The notes under the pieces are model-generated. The model saw only the letters and a list, made by a program, of their open reading frames with translations, did not search any database and was not told the DNA's origin. This document shows positions 45,140-58,300 of a stretch of 64,000 nucleotides of DNA, piece by piece; within the stretch, counting starts at the first letter, position 1; every line of letters starts with the position of its first letter. A program made the position numbers and the translations under genes. The stretch is from Moniliophthora roreri (lineage: Eukaryota; Basidiomycota; Agaricomycetes; Agaricales; Marasmiaceae): contig LATX02000233.1 in assembly GCA_001466705.2 (NCBI GenBank), positions 524,432 through 588,431 of the forward strand, written 5' to 3'.

Positions 45140-45500
45140 ATTAGGACCACCACCTTGGTGCATCCGGCGTTCGGCCTTTTCGTGGCTCAAGGGATAAGTA
45201 CCCGCTAAGGGGAAACCAACGAACGCTCTATGACCCACATCAGTGTACATTATCGTTTATCATCAATGTGATGACCTTTTTTAATAATTTGTATGTCACC
45301 AGCGTTCTCATCGGACAAGCATCCGAGCTGGATGAATATTGAAGGAGTTGAGACTGTGCTCCGAGTTCATCATCACCCAAACCATGCAGAGTACAGGAAG
45401 AATACTTGTTTCATTTCATCGCAGCTTGTACATTCCTTCCTTCGATTCACTATACATAAATAATCACCGACCGTGACCGTCTTCGTCTTCGTCTTCATCA
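45140..45500. other. Spacer after HMG gene 2
   Basis: It includes tcagtgtacattatcgtt and caagcatccgagctggatgaat (45240-45335), shared with the region after HMG gene 1. No gene is seen. Confidence 0.5.
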
Positions 45501-45501
45501 T

Positions 45502-46991
45502 TTAGCACTTCGTATCCGCGTAGACTTGAGTCACAAAGCACTGTTCAATATGCGAGTCAATACGAAAAAGCCGGCAACTCTGAATGAGAAACACCCGTAC
45601 GTTGAAGTTGTCAGCATTGCTGATTTTCTCCGAGTCAGACAAGGCCTGATCATCAGGGCAGCCGTAAATCACATCGTCTGTGTCGCTTGTAGCGTGTGTC
45701 ATCTGTACGTGAATGGTAAGAATAAGGCCAGAAGTACTGTGACCCGGGACTTGCCTCGTGGAGAGTGGTACCTGTCGATAGAAAATAAGCAACGATGGTG
45801 AGGACAGTGAATGAAAAGGAAAACTTACCACCCCTGATCTTACGGTCGTTGACAGTAACACTGCCGCAGAGAGCATCGGTGGCGACTTCGTCGAAAAAGA
45901 TGTCGCAGTAGTAAATCTGAACAACGTGGCCGTCAGCGCAATTCAGATATATCATGCAGAGCACTCACGTCGGTAGTAGCGACGAGGGTGTAGGCAATGA
46001 CGTTACCATCGCAGACGTCGTGCTCATCCACACAGCTCAAACTGGAAAGCAGATCAGCGTCATCCATGAGCTAGAGCCTTATACGTACGTTCTGCTAGAG
46101 TCGTCCTCATTAGTGACCTTATCGAGAACACCAGTCACAGAGCTGACATCGTTTCCACCGAAGTAAGCCTGGAAGAGCTCATCCTCAGCGCCGTTGGAGC
46201 TGACATAGCCCGAGGCTAGGCTAGCGAGCTCTTTGCTTTCGGTGTAGCTGCGAGGCACGTCAATCTACTTGTATATTTGGGGGTACAGAAGTAAAGTCTC
46301 ACCTGGATTCAATGAAAGAAGCTTGCTGCTCGTTATCGCAAGTCGTAGTAGCACGTTTTCATTCCCTCGCAGTGAGGTCGCCCGTGACTTCAACCTCGAT
46401 AGCTTCAGAGGCTGCGGAGGCTTTGGACAGAGCAGCAGGATGGGACACCTGCTGTTGTACACCGGTGACACGGAAATCTGTGTTGGGAAGGAACGAAAAT
46501 TTGCCTGTGCCCGCGGTGGCAAAGTCGAAGAGAGAGGCGACTGCATTGCGGTCCAAAGTCAGTAATCCGGAATTCCAAGGTCCGAAAAGTGCGTACCTTC
46601 GTGAGTAACAGAGACCGTCTTGCCAGCTTCAATGGTAGTGTAGGCGTTGTCGTTGTTCAAAGCAACTGAGAGCTGAGAACATGTTAGTTTGTATCATGCC
46701 TAGTGGTCAGGAAGGGCACATACCTTGACACCAGAGAAATTGACCGGAGTGCCGTCCTTGGAAACAGTGAAGGAGCGAGTGGGAAGGCTGTCGAGGACCG
46801 TGCCATATTTGAGAACCTTGACAGCCTCCGGACCGTTGTTCGTCACTTCAGCAGTGAACTTCAGATTCTTAACGGAGCTGACGCTTGCTAGAGGGTCCAG
46901 TAACTTTGACCGAGAGACCATCAGCACGTTTCACCGGGTTGGCGAGCGCAGAGCTAGCGATGGCAGCGGCAAAAGTAGCAGAGAGCAACAT
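45502..46991 (-). pseudogene. Deuterolysin-type metalloprotease (M35) gene, probably inactivated
   Basis: Start at 46991, MLLSATFAAAIASSALA, a secretion signal, followed by NPVKRADGLSVKVTG. About ten short exons code for the M35 prodomain (KNLKFTAEVTNNGPEAVKVL, DSLPTRSFTV), a KRATTTCDNEQQASFIES processing/start region, IYYCDIFF, and the zinc site. The HExxH motif (HEMTH) forms only after removing a 52-bp intron with a GC-AG border (GCAAGT, 45754-45703); TSDTDDVIYG follows and supplies the third ligand (Asp). The C-terminus CFVTQVYADTKC ends at TAA 45504-45502. Two lesions: a 1-nt shift near 46890 after KVTGPS, and TGA at 46361-46359 between TARE and KRATTTC. The product would be a secreted zinc endopeptidase. 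Sequencing error could explain one lesion, less easily both. Confidence 0.8.
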
Positions 46992-48545
46992 GCTGAAGAC
47001 TGAGTGTACTGGAGATGGTTTCTGTGAGCCTTGAGAGACAAGACAACCCTGAGGGATAACCTACGAACAGAAGCTGACTTTTATACACTTCGAGGTTTAT
47101 CGAGCACCTCATGTTCTTCTCCGAAGCCTTATCAGCTCGTGTACCCATTCGAGGTTTGCAATGTGGTCGCAGTGCAGATTTGTCGAGGAAGAACACATGG
47201 ATCGAGAGTCCAGTCCCTAAGGAAGGCATAGATGGATCGAATAGAGACATATGCTGCAAAATGAAATTAGTGTTGATGCTCCACGGACGCGCCTTCTTCG
47301 AGACGAGGACAAACGCTAGGTCGAAGCTCGAAGGCGACCAAATTCCTTACGCATGATGGCGTAGAGATACGATAGCCTGCTGTTCCTGCATCGGCATGTG
47401 TTGACACATTTCAATATATTGATACTCCACAAATTGACTTCCTCGAAGCGCAACGGCAAAAGCACTGGCAAAAGGTGATATGGACTACCACAGAGGGAAT
47501 TTCGTCACCAACGAGGTGCAAAGTGGGGGTAATAAACCAGCTCTGGCCCTAGATGCGTCAAAAACAGGTAGGCACTTCGCTCTGTAGAATACAGATGGGG
47601 ATGTCGGGCTATGACGCGCGGCGAGAAGATTGCGGGTAAGCGAGAGTTGTGGCACAAGAGTGCACACTTGTCGTGATCATTGATGTAGGGAATGATTTGA
47701 AATCCTCTATCATTGTTACTTGTGCTTTAGTTGTCATTGCGACCCATGACGATGACGATTCGGCGCTCCGGTTCGAAAAGGACGAATGGTCTGAGTTAGA
47801 CTCGATGCTCCAATCTACAGTATGTGTTTGACCATTGAGGGAAACAAACGACTTGGTTGAGTTAGGGAGTGAGTTGGCTTTCAGACAGCTATTTCCGGAA
47901 TAGTAAATGCAACAAGACTCACCGAGGCATAATCAAACTCTTTCCATGGACTCATTTGCAGTGAAATTCGAAACGCTTGCCGACACCACTTTCATATGAT
48001 CACCCCGACTCGATAACACCAGCCATTCGGGCTCGAAGTTGAGCCTTCTATCCGTTTTCACCCGGGCATAGCTATCCTGGCGAATCGTATGCATCCTTAT
48101 TCACATGAGATTTCGAAAGTATAGTCTGGACACCGAGATGTCCTCCGGTTATGATTCTTCAACTCCCGTTTCCTTTATGCCTTGAGGACGACGGAGATAT
48201 GATGCCAAACAGATTTGTTTTCGCTCGGTTTCCATGTGGTTCGATAGCCAGAAATCATGATCCAGGGTCGTGGTAAATTAAACGCGGAGTAGTCCAGTAA
48301 GAACAGGACGCTGATGGTGGAGGTTGGGCAGTACGAAATGCGTAAACGCGTCAACGACCACGTGGCGAAACCTGCGTCATTATATTTAGCCTGGCCTGGC
48401 AACTCGCCTAGAACTCGTCCAGGAGGCAATGGTTCTGTACTGAGTGAATGTGCCTTCCCAGAAATACCAAAGATATGCGGTGAGATGAATTGGAATGGAA
48501 ACTAAAGGTACATGAACTATGGCATAGCGACGAGAGGGAGTATTT
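46992..48545. other. Intergenic region
   Basis: Apart from the protease promoter I see no conserved frame. Open stretches such as 47649-47831 (+) and 48429-48175 (-) lack motifs and neighbouring exons. Confidence 0.5.
47079..47085 (-). promoter_or_regulatory. TATA box of the deuterolysin gene
   Basis: TATAAAA on the minus strand, 88-94 bp upstream of the ATG at 46991, a usual spacing for a fungal secreted-enzyme gene. Confidence 0.5.
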
Positions 48546-48546
48546 A

Positions 48547-50772
48547 TTATCGTACATCCCGCTGCAATCCCAACATCTCCCATTGATCCTGTGCATCCTC
48601 ATACGAACGTCTGATCACTTCAGCATGCCTAGGCAATCTCGCTTTGAACGCAGCAGAAAACGGCAACGGATTGGTAATGAAACCGCCAAAGTGGTTCTTC
48701 TCGTCCCAAGGATCCGGCGGAGCAGAACATTCAAAATCTAATCCCCAAATGATACGCGAGATGGTGATGAACATGGACGCTTCAGCAAGGTGCATGCCTT
48801 GGCAGAAACGTTGACCCCATCCAAAGGTGTAGCTGTAAAACGTTAAGTGAGTACAAGGTCTGGTCAGCTTTCATAGCGCTTACTTGTCTCGATCCGGCCC
48901 GTTATTAGCCCATTTCATTGAACCCGAAGTCTTCTCGTATGTACTTCGAGTGAACCAGCGTTCGGGAATGAACTCTCTTGGGTTCGGGAATCGTACTGGA
49001 TCCATCTGCATCGCCCAAACGTTGCCAAATACAAGCGTGCCTTTAGGGATGAAGTATCCGTTGTAGAACGTGTCTTCTGATGAGCGGTGAGGAACACCTG
49101 GTTTCTTCCTTTTAACCAGAGGATCGACATGTTACGAGTACTGGGATAACGCACCTAGTGGTGTCGGAGGCCGACATCGAAGTAGTTCCTTGATGCATGC
49201 CATAACATAGGGAAGTTGCTCTTCGTCTTCGAACGTCGGTAGACGATCGGAACCTACAACCCTATCCACCTCTTCTCTGGCCTATAACAGCACGGTGAGC
49301 ATCACTGAATATGAGGAAGCTCGAGTTTTAAGTTTCAATACCTTCTTAAGTACTTCCGGATACCACAACATGAAGAGTATGAACAACATGATTGAACTTG
49401 CTGTCGTATCCGAACCTGCAAAACCCGGATGAATCGCTTTTGACAAAGTAACAGAAGGTGCGACGAACCTGCTTCGATTGCCGAACCACCTACATAGGCG
49501 AGGAGCAGATCGCGGATCCAGCCACTCGGAGAAACCCCGCCCCCAGAAACAACCTCGTCCGTAGAAGCCTCTCGTGCCTTGAGGTACTTGCCAACAAAGC
49601 AGTCTGCCCTGTTAATACCCGCTTTGTGGTCTGCCTCAATCCTCTTCAGAAAACCGCCGTAAAGATCGATTTCCCTAGAAAATAGTCAGCGGTCTTGCAT
49701 CCGATTCAATGACCTTTTGTACCCACTTTTGGTGCATCTTGATTGCCTTCGCTCGCCACGGGGCCAGTACGTCTGGCAGATATTGCAAAAACGTGAATGT
49801 ATCGGCCCTATAGGTAGCTTGCGTTAGTACGAAAATGCCTGCTTAGCCGAATGAAATAGACTCACAGAAAAGAACCGGGAAGTGATATTGTAGTAATGTT
49901 CTCCATGATCTCATAAACCGTAGACCTGATTAGATCATGAACACGTCAGTAGATGCTGAAATCCTGAGAATCGGTACGCTTACAGGGATTCGTTACCTTG
50001 AACCGCGTGCACGCGTTCTCCGTACATGGCGATCATGACTACACTGTTAGCCTGGGTTCGTAGGGTTAAATCATCACCTGGCAGATGCGGGTACTTGGGG
50101 ACTCACATATCGACGAGCGAGCGAGAACCAATGTCGATCCATGAAGTCAGGGTCAGAATGGTGACCGGACCCTTCTGCCATCATCTTGGCGCTTTCGTAT
50201 CCATGTTCAATGAAGTCATGTAAGAGAACCCGGGATTCGAGGTCTTGGTATCTTCTGTATTGCCGAACCGGAGTCGGACCCATTTCAGAGTGATTAGCTT
50301 TGCGTACAGCCTGGAGGACAGGATCAGCTTTAACACAGATACACCGGTACGGGTACACACCTTGAACTCGACGGTTGATGCTGGGAGAAATAGCTGTCTC
50401 TGTCCGGCACTCACAATATCGGCTGCGACATGAGGCCACCGACGATCTGAGAATACCCTTCCATGCTTAACAAGAAACTCATCCGCTAGTTCTGGTGTGT
50501 TCAATACGATAATGTGTTCGGGACCAGCTTTGAGGTGAAAGATGGGGCCATATTGCTCAGCCCATTCCTGAAACTACGGGGCCGAGTCAGAGAAGAGTCG
50601 CTAGACCACAAGCTGTAGAACTGACCTTGATCCATTGATGGCTCGTGGGGAGTTGGAGGAGGCTTCCAATGACCGGGAGTGACCTAGGACCTGGGGGATA
50701 GGGCTTTCGACGCCATGGGCGAATGTGAGCAAGAGAGATGAAGAAAAAGAAGGCAAGAAAGACAAGAATCAT
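48547..50772 (-). CDS. Cytochrome P450 monooxygenase, tandem copy 1
   Basis: Start at 50772 ([17 protein letters not shown]), a membrane anchor, then the hinge [17 protein letters not shown]. Exons run through [30 protein letters not shown], an I-helix with AGSDTTASS (oxygen-binding AGxDTT), [17 protein letters not shown], the K-helix KELLRCRP (ExxR), the FIPERW segment and the heme loop [10 protein letters not shown]. The C-terminal exon ([20 protein letters not shown] to LGLQRDVR) ends at 48547. All parts are present and in frame across short introns. It is a mushroom class II P450 of the group often annotated as O-methylsterigmatocystin oxidoreductase-like; the substrate cannot be inferred. 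It has a close paralogue at 55338-53110, same strand. Confidence 0.9.
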
Positions 50773-50797
50773 TGCTATGACTTACATAGCAAACGGT

Positions 50798-50812
50798 TTG
50801 CACCTTATAAAG
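50798..50812 (-). promoter_or_regulatory. TATA-like box of P450 tandem copy 1
   Basis: CCCTTTATAAGG on the minus strand about 30-40 bp above the ATG. The same 12-base string stands at the matching place in copy 2. Confidence 0.5.
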
Positions 50813-53109
50813 GGTTGCATGAAGATTATATCCTCTTGGATTATTCAGCGCTCAAAAGTCATTGATGGAAAAACGGGAGATATACATACTCGGCTTGTCA
50901 TTTGATCGATCCTACGCTTCTCGGGGGGGCGTGGAGACAGAAGGAGACACAGAAGTTCAGGGACGAGTGGATTGGTCGGCACAGACGTGGGTCGGGGAGT
51001 CCACGAGACTGGCATTCCTGGGTTGAATTTGCATAGCGCACCGACATACTTTCAGTCTTCATCGGGCACGACACTTTGCATGTCCTAAAACTTCTGTAGT
51101 ACAGCATCTTGAGGTTGTTTCATGAAGTTGTTTGTGGATCATCCTGCACGCTGTACATAATGGGGATCGTAATCAGGTCACTAGACTTCACGCTGGGCCA
51201 CTTACTGAGAAATCAGTGCGACGAAGTCGGCTAGATCACTTCTTGCCAGCTTCTTTTCACCACGCATTGAACACGGATGGACCAACAAAGCTTGACAGTA
51301 GTAAGAAATATGACACATTATCATTTGAAGTAGAGAATGCCGGCCATGTGCAGAGGTACTCTCAGGATAGACTCTAGAATGGGAATCATGAAAGTTGGAT
51401 GAAGGAAAGGTATGGTCGCTGTTGTGACGCGTGACGGGGAAACGTTGGCGCCTCCTGCCGCCTTTCACTCGTCTTTCTTACCACAACTCAACCACAACTA
51501 TCACCAGTCACTTCACGAACCTCGTATGCCTAAAAATAGGAAGGCTCCACAGGAACGAGCACCGTGGTGTCTCACGACTAGCACTCCAAACATTCGCTGA
51601 AAACCCCTCATGGAAGGTTTCGTTGAACGCTTTGGTAACCTGGGTATAAAAATAGGACTGGTCATTTGAAACTCGTGGGCAGGAACTGGTGCGTGAATAA
51701 CAGAAATACCTCCATCCATCAGACTCAATCCCTCACAGCGACACGAATCAGTAAGCCATTCTGGATCAGAAAATCGTATTGCGAGAGCCAGGCCTGAAGA
51801 GTTACCGGATACTCTTCCGACACGTCACACCACGATCTCGTTTTGGGAACCAAACAACTATGGGGCTCGGTACGCTGCTACGCAGGCTACCCGACCCGAA
51901 GGTGCACTTGTTCGCAGCTCTACACTTCATCAAATCTCTTACCGTCATGTCAACAGCCCGAACTTCGTCAGTATCCAGACACCGTGTATCCCTCATTGAG
52001 ACAGCAGGCTGTCTCAGTCCCAACAGAAACTAGTAACGACAAAGTGGAGAAAGGCCATTTATCTTCATCTTTCGACGAGACATGTCGAGCTTGGCCTGTA
52101 TGCGCCCATTCACACTATTCCTTCCCGAACCCTCATTGACCCTCGTAATTAGTCAATACCCCGTACACTCGGCCGCCTTTCCGAGAGACCGTCTGCGCCA
52201 AGTTCTTTCGAACCTTTATCCCTCGGGTTGTTATTCCTGAAGAGCCTCGGTACCTGACCTCTAGCCTTTTACTTCAATAAGTCGCTTACTGCTTCTTGAC
52301 AGTCAAACCGAATACGCCATTCTCCACGCAGCATGGTGAGATGGCCGAGCGGTCTAAGGCTGCAGACTAAGGACCAGGACGATTTGCGTCCATCTCCCTC
52401 AGTTCATACTGAACAATTTGGTCCGAAATAGTGTGGGTTCGAGTCTCGTCAATGCCTAACGTTGACTTTTTGTTCCGGAAAAGGCTGAGCTCTGAGGAGC
52501 GGGAGGAAGATCTAGCGGTGACATCAAAGGTTGGCCCCAGCCGGCCGGTGAGCGCATTTGGATGGCTGAATTCTATTCTACTCGATGGTTCAAAGGCCTT
52601 TGGTTCTCTTCCGGACTTTGGAGCAACGTAAAAAGATGACGACAGGGCTGAACGAGCGGTTGGGACAGGCGCTAACGGTACTCTGTAACCGAAAATAGAA
52701 TTCCGAAAATGCAACAAACGCTATTTCTTTTATCCGTGGTCAAATTGGAACACGTGACTGATCTCCCAGCGTGCGTTGAACATCGTGTCAGGATGTATGT
52801 GCTGGAAGAGCTGGGCAATGGCGCGGAAAGTGATTGGTTGCGTGGGAGTGGAAAGGATGGATTTATGATGCTGTTGTCGATGTTCGTTATGTGAATCATG
52901 CTAATCGCTGGTATTTCAGATTGCCCTAACATACTGTATGGATTAATCGACTGACCAGAGCGTTTTGCCTAAAAGACTAAGCCAAAATGTGTGTTCAAGC
53001 AAAGAGGCTGCATCGTAATGGCGTCATCTTCTTGAAAGGTACAAAAAGGAATAACGAAACTAAAAGTACACAGTGGACAATAGAACGACGAGAGAAAGTT
53101 GAGTATCCG
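50813..53109. other. Spacer between the two tandem P450 genes
   Basis: Apart from the tRNA-Leu-like sequence at 52335-52457, no gene is supported. Frames such as 51431-51649 and 52431-52631 (+) lack domains and splice partners. Confidence 0.5.
52335..52457 (+). tRNA. tRNA-Leu-like gene or pseudogene, possibly intron-containing
   Basis: ggtgaga then tggccgagcggtctaaggc gives an acceptor 5' strand and a class II D-arm with a perfect A box. The loop cagactaagga would place AAG (Leu) as anticodon. A B box (gggttcgagtctc, 52435-52447) follows after about 55 extra bases, which could be an intron or decay. I could not pair the anticodon stem's 3' strand, and the T-arm and acceptor pair only with several G-T pairs or mismatches, so it may not be functional. 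Confidence 0.45.
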
Positions 53110-55338
53110 TTATCTTACATCCTTCTGCATTCCCAGCATCTCCCATTGGTCTTGCGTATCATCGTATGACCGCCTGATGACCTCAGCAAGCTTAGGCGAT
53201 CTCGCTTTGAATGAAGCGGGGAATGGCAAGGGATTCGTGACAAAACCGCCCGTATGATTCTTCTCGTCCCAAGGATCAAGCGGAATAGGGCATTCAATCT
53301 CCAACCCCCAGATGATACGCGAGATAGTGATGAACAGGGAAGCCTCTGCGAGGTGTATGCCCTGGCAGAAACGTAGACCCCATCCAAAGGTGTAGCTATG
53401 ACAAGTTATCAGTACAAGTCATTTGGGGCTGCCTTTGATAGCGCTCACTTGTCTCGATCCGGTCCACTATTGCCCCATCGCATTGGACCCGGAGCCTTCT
53501 CGTTAGGGGTGAACCAGCGTTCAGGGTTGAACTCTCTCGGGTTCGGGAACCGTACTGGGTCCATGTGCATCGCCCAGACGTTTCCAAACACGAGGGTGCC
53601 TTTAGGAATGAAGTAACCATTGTAGAACGTGTCTTCGATAGATCGGTGAGGAATGCCTGATTTCTTTCTTTAGCCTGGGTACTAATACGATATGACGACT
53701 GGGATAACGCACCTACAGGCGTCGGGGGCCGACATCGGAGCAATTCTTTGATGCATGCAACAATGTAGGGAAGCTGCTCTTCATCTTCGAACGTTGGTAG
53801 ACGGTCTGAACCCACAACTCTATCCACTTCTTCCCTGGCCTATATCAGCACTATCAATACCACAACATGCGAAGAAGCCTAAAGTTTGAGTCTCGATACC
53901 TTCTTCAATGCCTCCGGGTACCATAAGATGAAAAGTATGAATGATGTGATCGAACTTGCCGTAGTATCGGAACCTGCAAAATCCGTTGTAATCGGTTTTA
54001 ACGAAACCACAGAAGATGCGACGAACCTGCTTCGATTGCCGTCCCGGCTACATAGGTAAGGAGCAAATCGCGAATCCAACCGCATGGTGAGACGCCACCT
54101 CCAGAAATGACTTCATCCGTAGAAGCCTCTCGTGCCTTGAGGTACTTGCCAACAAAGCAGTCGGCCCTGTTTATACCTGCTTTGTGGTCTGCCTTGATTC
54201 TCTTCAGAAAGCCACCATATAGATCGAGTTCCCTGCAAATCTATCAACAAGTTTCTGATTTGATAGATGTCCGAACTGACCGTTCATGCATCTTGACCGC
54301 CTTCACTCGCCATGGGGCCAGCATATCTGGCAGATACTGCAGAAACGTGAAGGTGTCAGCCCTACGACAAATAAGTATTGAGCCATTCACAAAGCAGAAA
54401 GAAAGATACCTACAGGTAGGAGCCGGGAAGAGAAATCCGGGTAATGTTTTCTAGAACGTCGTAAAGTGTAGTCCTGATGACATCCCGAACATGTCAGTAC
54501 ATGCCGAGAACCTAAGCAACGACTACCACTACACTTACAGGGATTCGTTGCCTCGAATTGCGTGCACGCGCTCTCCATACATGGCGGTCATAACCACACT
54601 GGTGGCCTGCGTTCGTGTGGTCAAAATCTTGCCATATGGATTAATGATTTAGGCCCTACAAGTCGACGAACCAGCGAAAACCAATGTCGCTCCAAAAAGT
54701 CAGGGTCGGAGGTATTACTAGATCCCTTTGCCATCATCTTGGCGCTTTGGTTTCCATGCTCGACGAAGTCGTGCAAAAGAACCCGGGATTCAAGCTCTTG
54801 ATAGTTTCGGTACTGCCGTACAGGAATTGGGCCTAATTCAGAATGATTGGCTTTGCGTGCAGCCTGACGAGTAAAATTAGCTGAGGGAGTCAAATGTACA
54901 TCCGGTATGTGGTGCACACCTTGAATTCAGGGGTCGATGCTGGAAGAAAAAGAAGTCTCTGGCCGGCGCTCACGATATCGGCCGCGACGTGAGGCCACCA
55001 ACGATCTGAGAATACCCTTCCGTGCTTGACGAGAAACTCATCCGCTAGTTCTGGGGTATTCAACACGACGATATGTTCGGGGCCAGCTTTGAGGTGGAAG
55101 ATGGGACCGTACTCTTCGGCCCATTGCAAGAACTACAATGTTAGGTAGGTCAGAAAACATTTACTGAACAACGGGATGATCAAGATTTGACCTTGATCCA
55201 CTGGTAGGTCGTGGGCAGTTGGAGGAGGTTTCCAACAATTGGGAGCGATCTTGGACCTGGGGGGTAGGGCTTTCGACGCAATGAATGAATCAGAGCGAAA
55301 CAGATAAGGGAAGAAAGAGCAAGAAGAAAAATCATCAT
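53110..55338 (-). CDS. Cytochrome P450 monooxygenase, tandem copy 2
   Basis: Start at 55338 ([20 protein letters not shown]), anchor then [17 protein letters not shown]. The gene follows copy 1 exon by exon: [33 protein letters not shown], an I-helix with [37 protein letters not shown] (ExxR), the heme loop [10 protein letters not shown], then [20 protein letters not shown], ending LGMQKDVR at 53110. No disabling change was seen. Same strand, same intron layout and a shared promoter string with copy 1 show a tandem duplication. Differences cluster in the substrate-recognition regions and linkers, so the two may differ in substrate, which is inference. Confidence 0.9.
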
Positions 55339-55365
55339 TGCTATGACTTACGTGGCCGACAGCCC

Positions 55366-55380
55366 GTACCTTATAAAGGG
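55366..55380 (-). promoter_or_regulatory. TATA-like box of P450 tandem copy 2
   Basis: CCCTTTATAAGG on the minus strand, about 35-40 bp above the ATG, matching copy 1. Confidence 0.5.
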
Positions 55381-58300
55381 CCGCGCGAGTGCATTGAACT
55401 TTATTTGTGAAATGATTCAGTGCTGAGGGGTATTGAATGGAAAAACGGGAAGTTATTCGTGTTAGGGTTGTCATTTGATTGATACGCCACTCGGAGAGTA
55501 CGGGAGACGTTTATAAAAAAGGGTCATGTAAGTTCTGAGACCTGTGGTAGTGCCTTGGTCGGCGATTTGGACGATAGATGAGGGAGTCATACGCAGCGCG
55601 CCGCGGCCAGCATAACTCCGATTTTCATCTGACGTGTAATTTGGAGATCAACTAGGCGCCAAGTCCATAAGATCTGTAGGACGTATTATAAGTATCTAGC
55701 CTCATATTCACACAGGCTGCTTACGGTGAACATTGGTATCAGTCACTTCTCTTGATAGTTGTATGACAGTTACAGCAGCAAAGGGCTGCTATATGCAGAG
55801 ATGCACTCAACGTGTTGTCCAGATTCATGCGGATCATGATGGTCGATGACGAAAAGGGTTTGGTCACCTGTCACACGTACCGGTATCGTCTTTCCATCAC
55901 CCAACCAGTCACCCCACTCACACTCGAAAGTCTCAAAACAAGAGCAGTCCATGTAGAAATAATGTAATTCTCCCCAGCAATGCAACCCCGACACGTTATA
56001 AAGCGGACCCTGCCAACTGCACGTCATGACCAAATTCGGTACCTTTATTATTCCCACCAGTACCTTTATCATTTCCCCCTTCCCATTCCTTGACCATATT
56101 TATTAATCTACAACACACTGCTGAATTGTCATTCTGCCTCTGTGGTTTCACTGCTCTTTGCTCATAGGTGCGTATGTTTATCATTTGGCTGAGCTTGAGA
56201 TAATAATAATTATCCCTCAGCTACCTCCCGGATACCTGCCTCTCATACAGAATTATCATTCTCCCCCACTTTGTGTTGATCTGATCCGCTAGGTGCGCAC
56301 CTTTATTATTTGGCTCAGCTCGAGCTATTAATAATTGTCCCTCGGCTACCTCCTGGATACCACCTGCCTCTCAGGCTCGCATCGAATTATCATTCTCCCC
56401 GAACATTTCTATCCCGACCACTTTGGCAAATTATAATTCGACCTCATGCTTCCTCGGATTTCAGATATGTTGTGTACAAGTTATTTTTGAATGACACGGA
56501 ATTATTAGCATTCACATACAGTACCCTGTCCCGGATACCTGTCAAATAATCATTCGACCTCAGCTGATACGACAATCCTGGAACTCTTTGCGCACGCTCT
56601 CTCATGAATTTTTTCCCCGGCATCCTAAGCCTCACGATCACAAGCAAAACTTCCTTATTTCATCAAACCTCACTTCTTGATATCTTAGGTATGCATTGTT
56701 GCCTGTTTTCATGGACTCAGTCTCATTATCATTCAGCATTTCTACTTACCCTGATCCTTCTACATGCTCGCTGCCATTCCTGAGTCTTTATGAGGTAATT
56801 TACTGAGTAGTCTTTACCTATTTACCTTTTATGTAACGTCAAGATTCCACAAGCGCTGAATAGACGCTTGGAATTGAACTACGTCCGGCTCGTCGGAACT
56901 AGTGTTCAGGGAAGAACTTTTCTCATACATATCCACCACATCATTTGCAGACCTGGTAGATATTACCACTTGAGTCGGAGCATAGAAAAGGCCAAACTGA
57001 GTGCTCCCAGCGCTATTAGATCCTCAAATGAAAAAGTCAAGCGACACACAAGCTCAGAATGGCTTTCGTTCACACTTTACTTATAAATTATATCTCTCGA
57101 CGGCCACAAAAAATATCCCCCCACACCAACAACAGAAAATCAACTGAATATCATCTCAAAGGCATCAGAATTTGTTTCAATACATACCTGCAGCCCATAC
57201 TAAACCCTGCGGACGTTTATGGTACAATAGGATATTTGAAAATGCAGCCGATGATCTCTCTAAAATTCTTGCCATAACAGGTAAGAATCTTCCAAAAAAG
57301 GCAATTAATATTTCTAAATTTGACAACACTATGCAATGCTCGTCGATCTTTGCTGAGAGACCGAACTGTAGCCTAGTAGTCTGATGTTGTTCCGTTTGGC
57401 CAATGTTTACTGAGTGCTCAGTAGTAGAGGCTGCTATATTTGGAGTGTTGGTGAACGATAGCGCGCTAGTGAGGCTCATATTGCCTCGAGACTTCAGGGG
57501 AACTTTTCCATACCCAAAATAGTTTATATTATGAGATGTTATGTTGAGTAGCCATGAGTAAAGCGTAAAGTATAGTAAGAGTGAGGGATATGTATGTAGT
57601 CTGGGTCAGAATCTTCGTAAGGTAGCATTATGGCGGGGTATATATGTCTTCGGTGCCTTCAGGTTCCGGCGGGATCAGTACTACGCTAGGTAATAACTGT
57701 CAATTCAATGAAAGGATATGAAACGGACCTTCCAATCAACACTGTTACCTCCTTGTTGCCTGCCCAAGTGACGGTACCGACTAGCCTCCCACGGGATGGG
57801 GAAAACATCAAAAAGGGTGCTTCAGGGGGCTCCTTGAAATATAGACTCGGATGATTCCGAGCCGAGCCAAGAACTGTACAGTCCGAAGAGAGTTAAAGTT
57901 CACGGAGGGCCGGGAAGATGATAATGGGAACTAGCAGGAGAGAGAATGGAATTGAGTGTGAATATTGACAGATTATAAATGGTACACGCACAGGTGACGG
58001 TGTCGAGAACAATGATGAGGGACTGCTGGGCGCCACTGGACGAATGATAATGTGGCATAGGGGTAATATTTGATGGTGCTGTGATAAAGTGTAAGCACAG
58101 AATGCGGGAGACATTGAGATGACAGGAATACGCACCACAGCCATAGAACACTACACTGCATGACAGAGGAAGGAACATGAAAGGAGGAAGTAAGGATCCA
58201 ACCGTGGAAAACATCTGTAATGCGACTGCCGAATTTGGCATTGCTGGTGTTTCCCACTTATTATTCGCACCCAGGGCGAATTATTATTTGTTCCAAGGCA

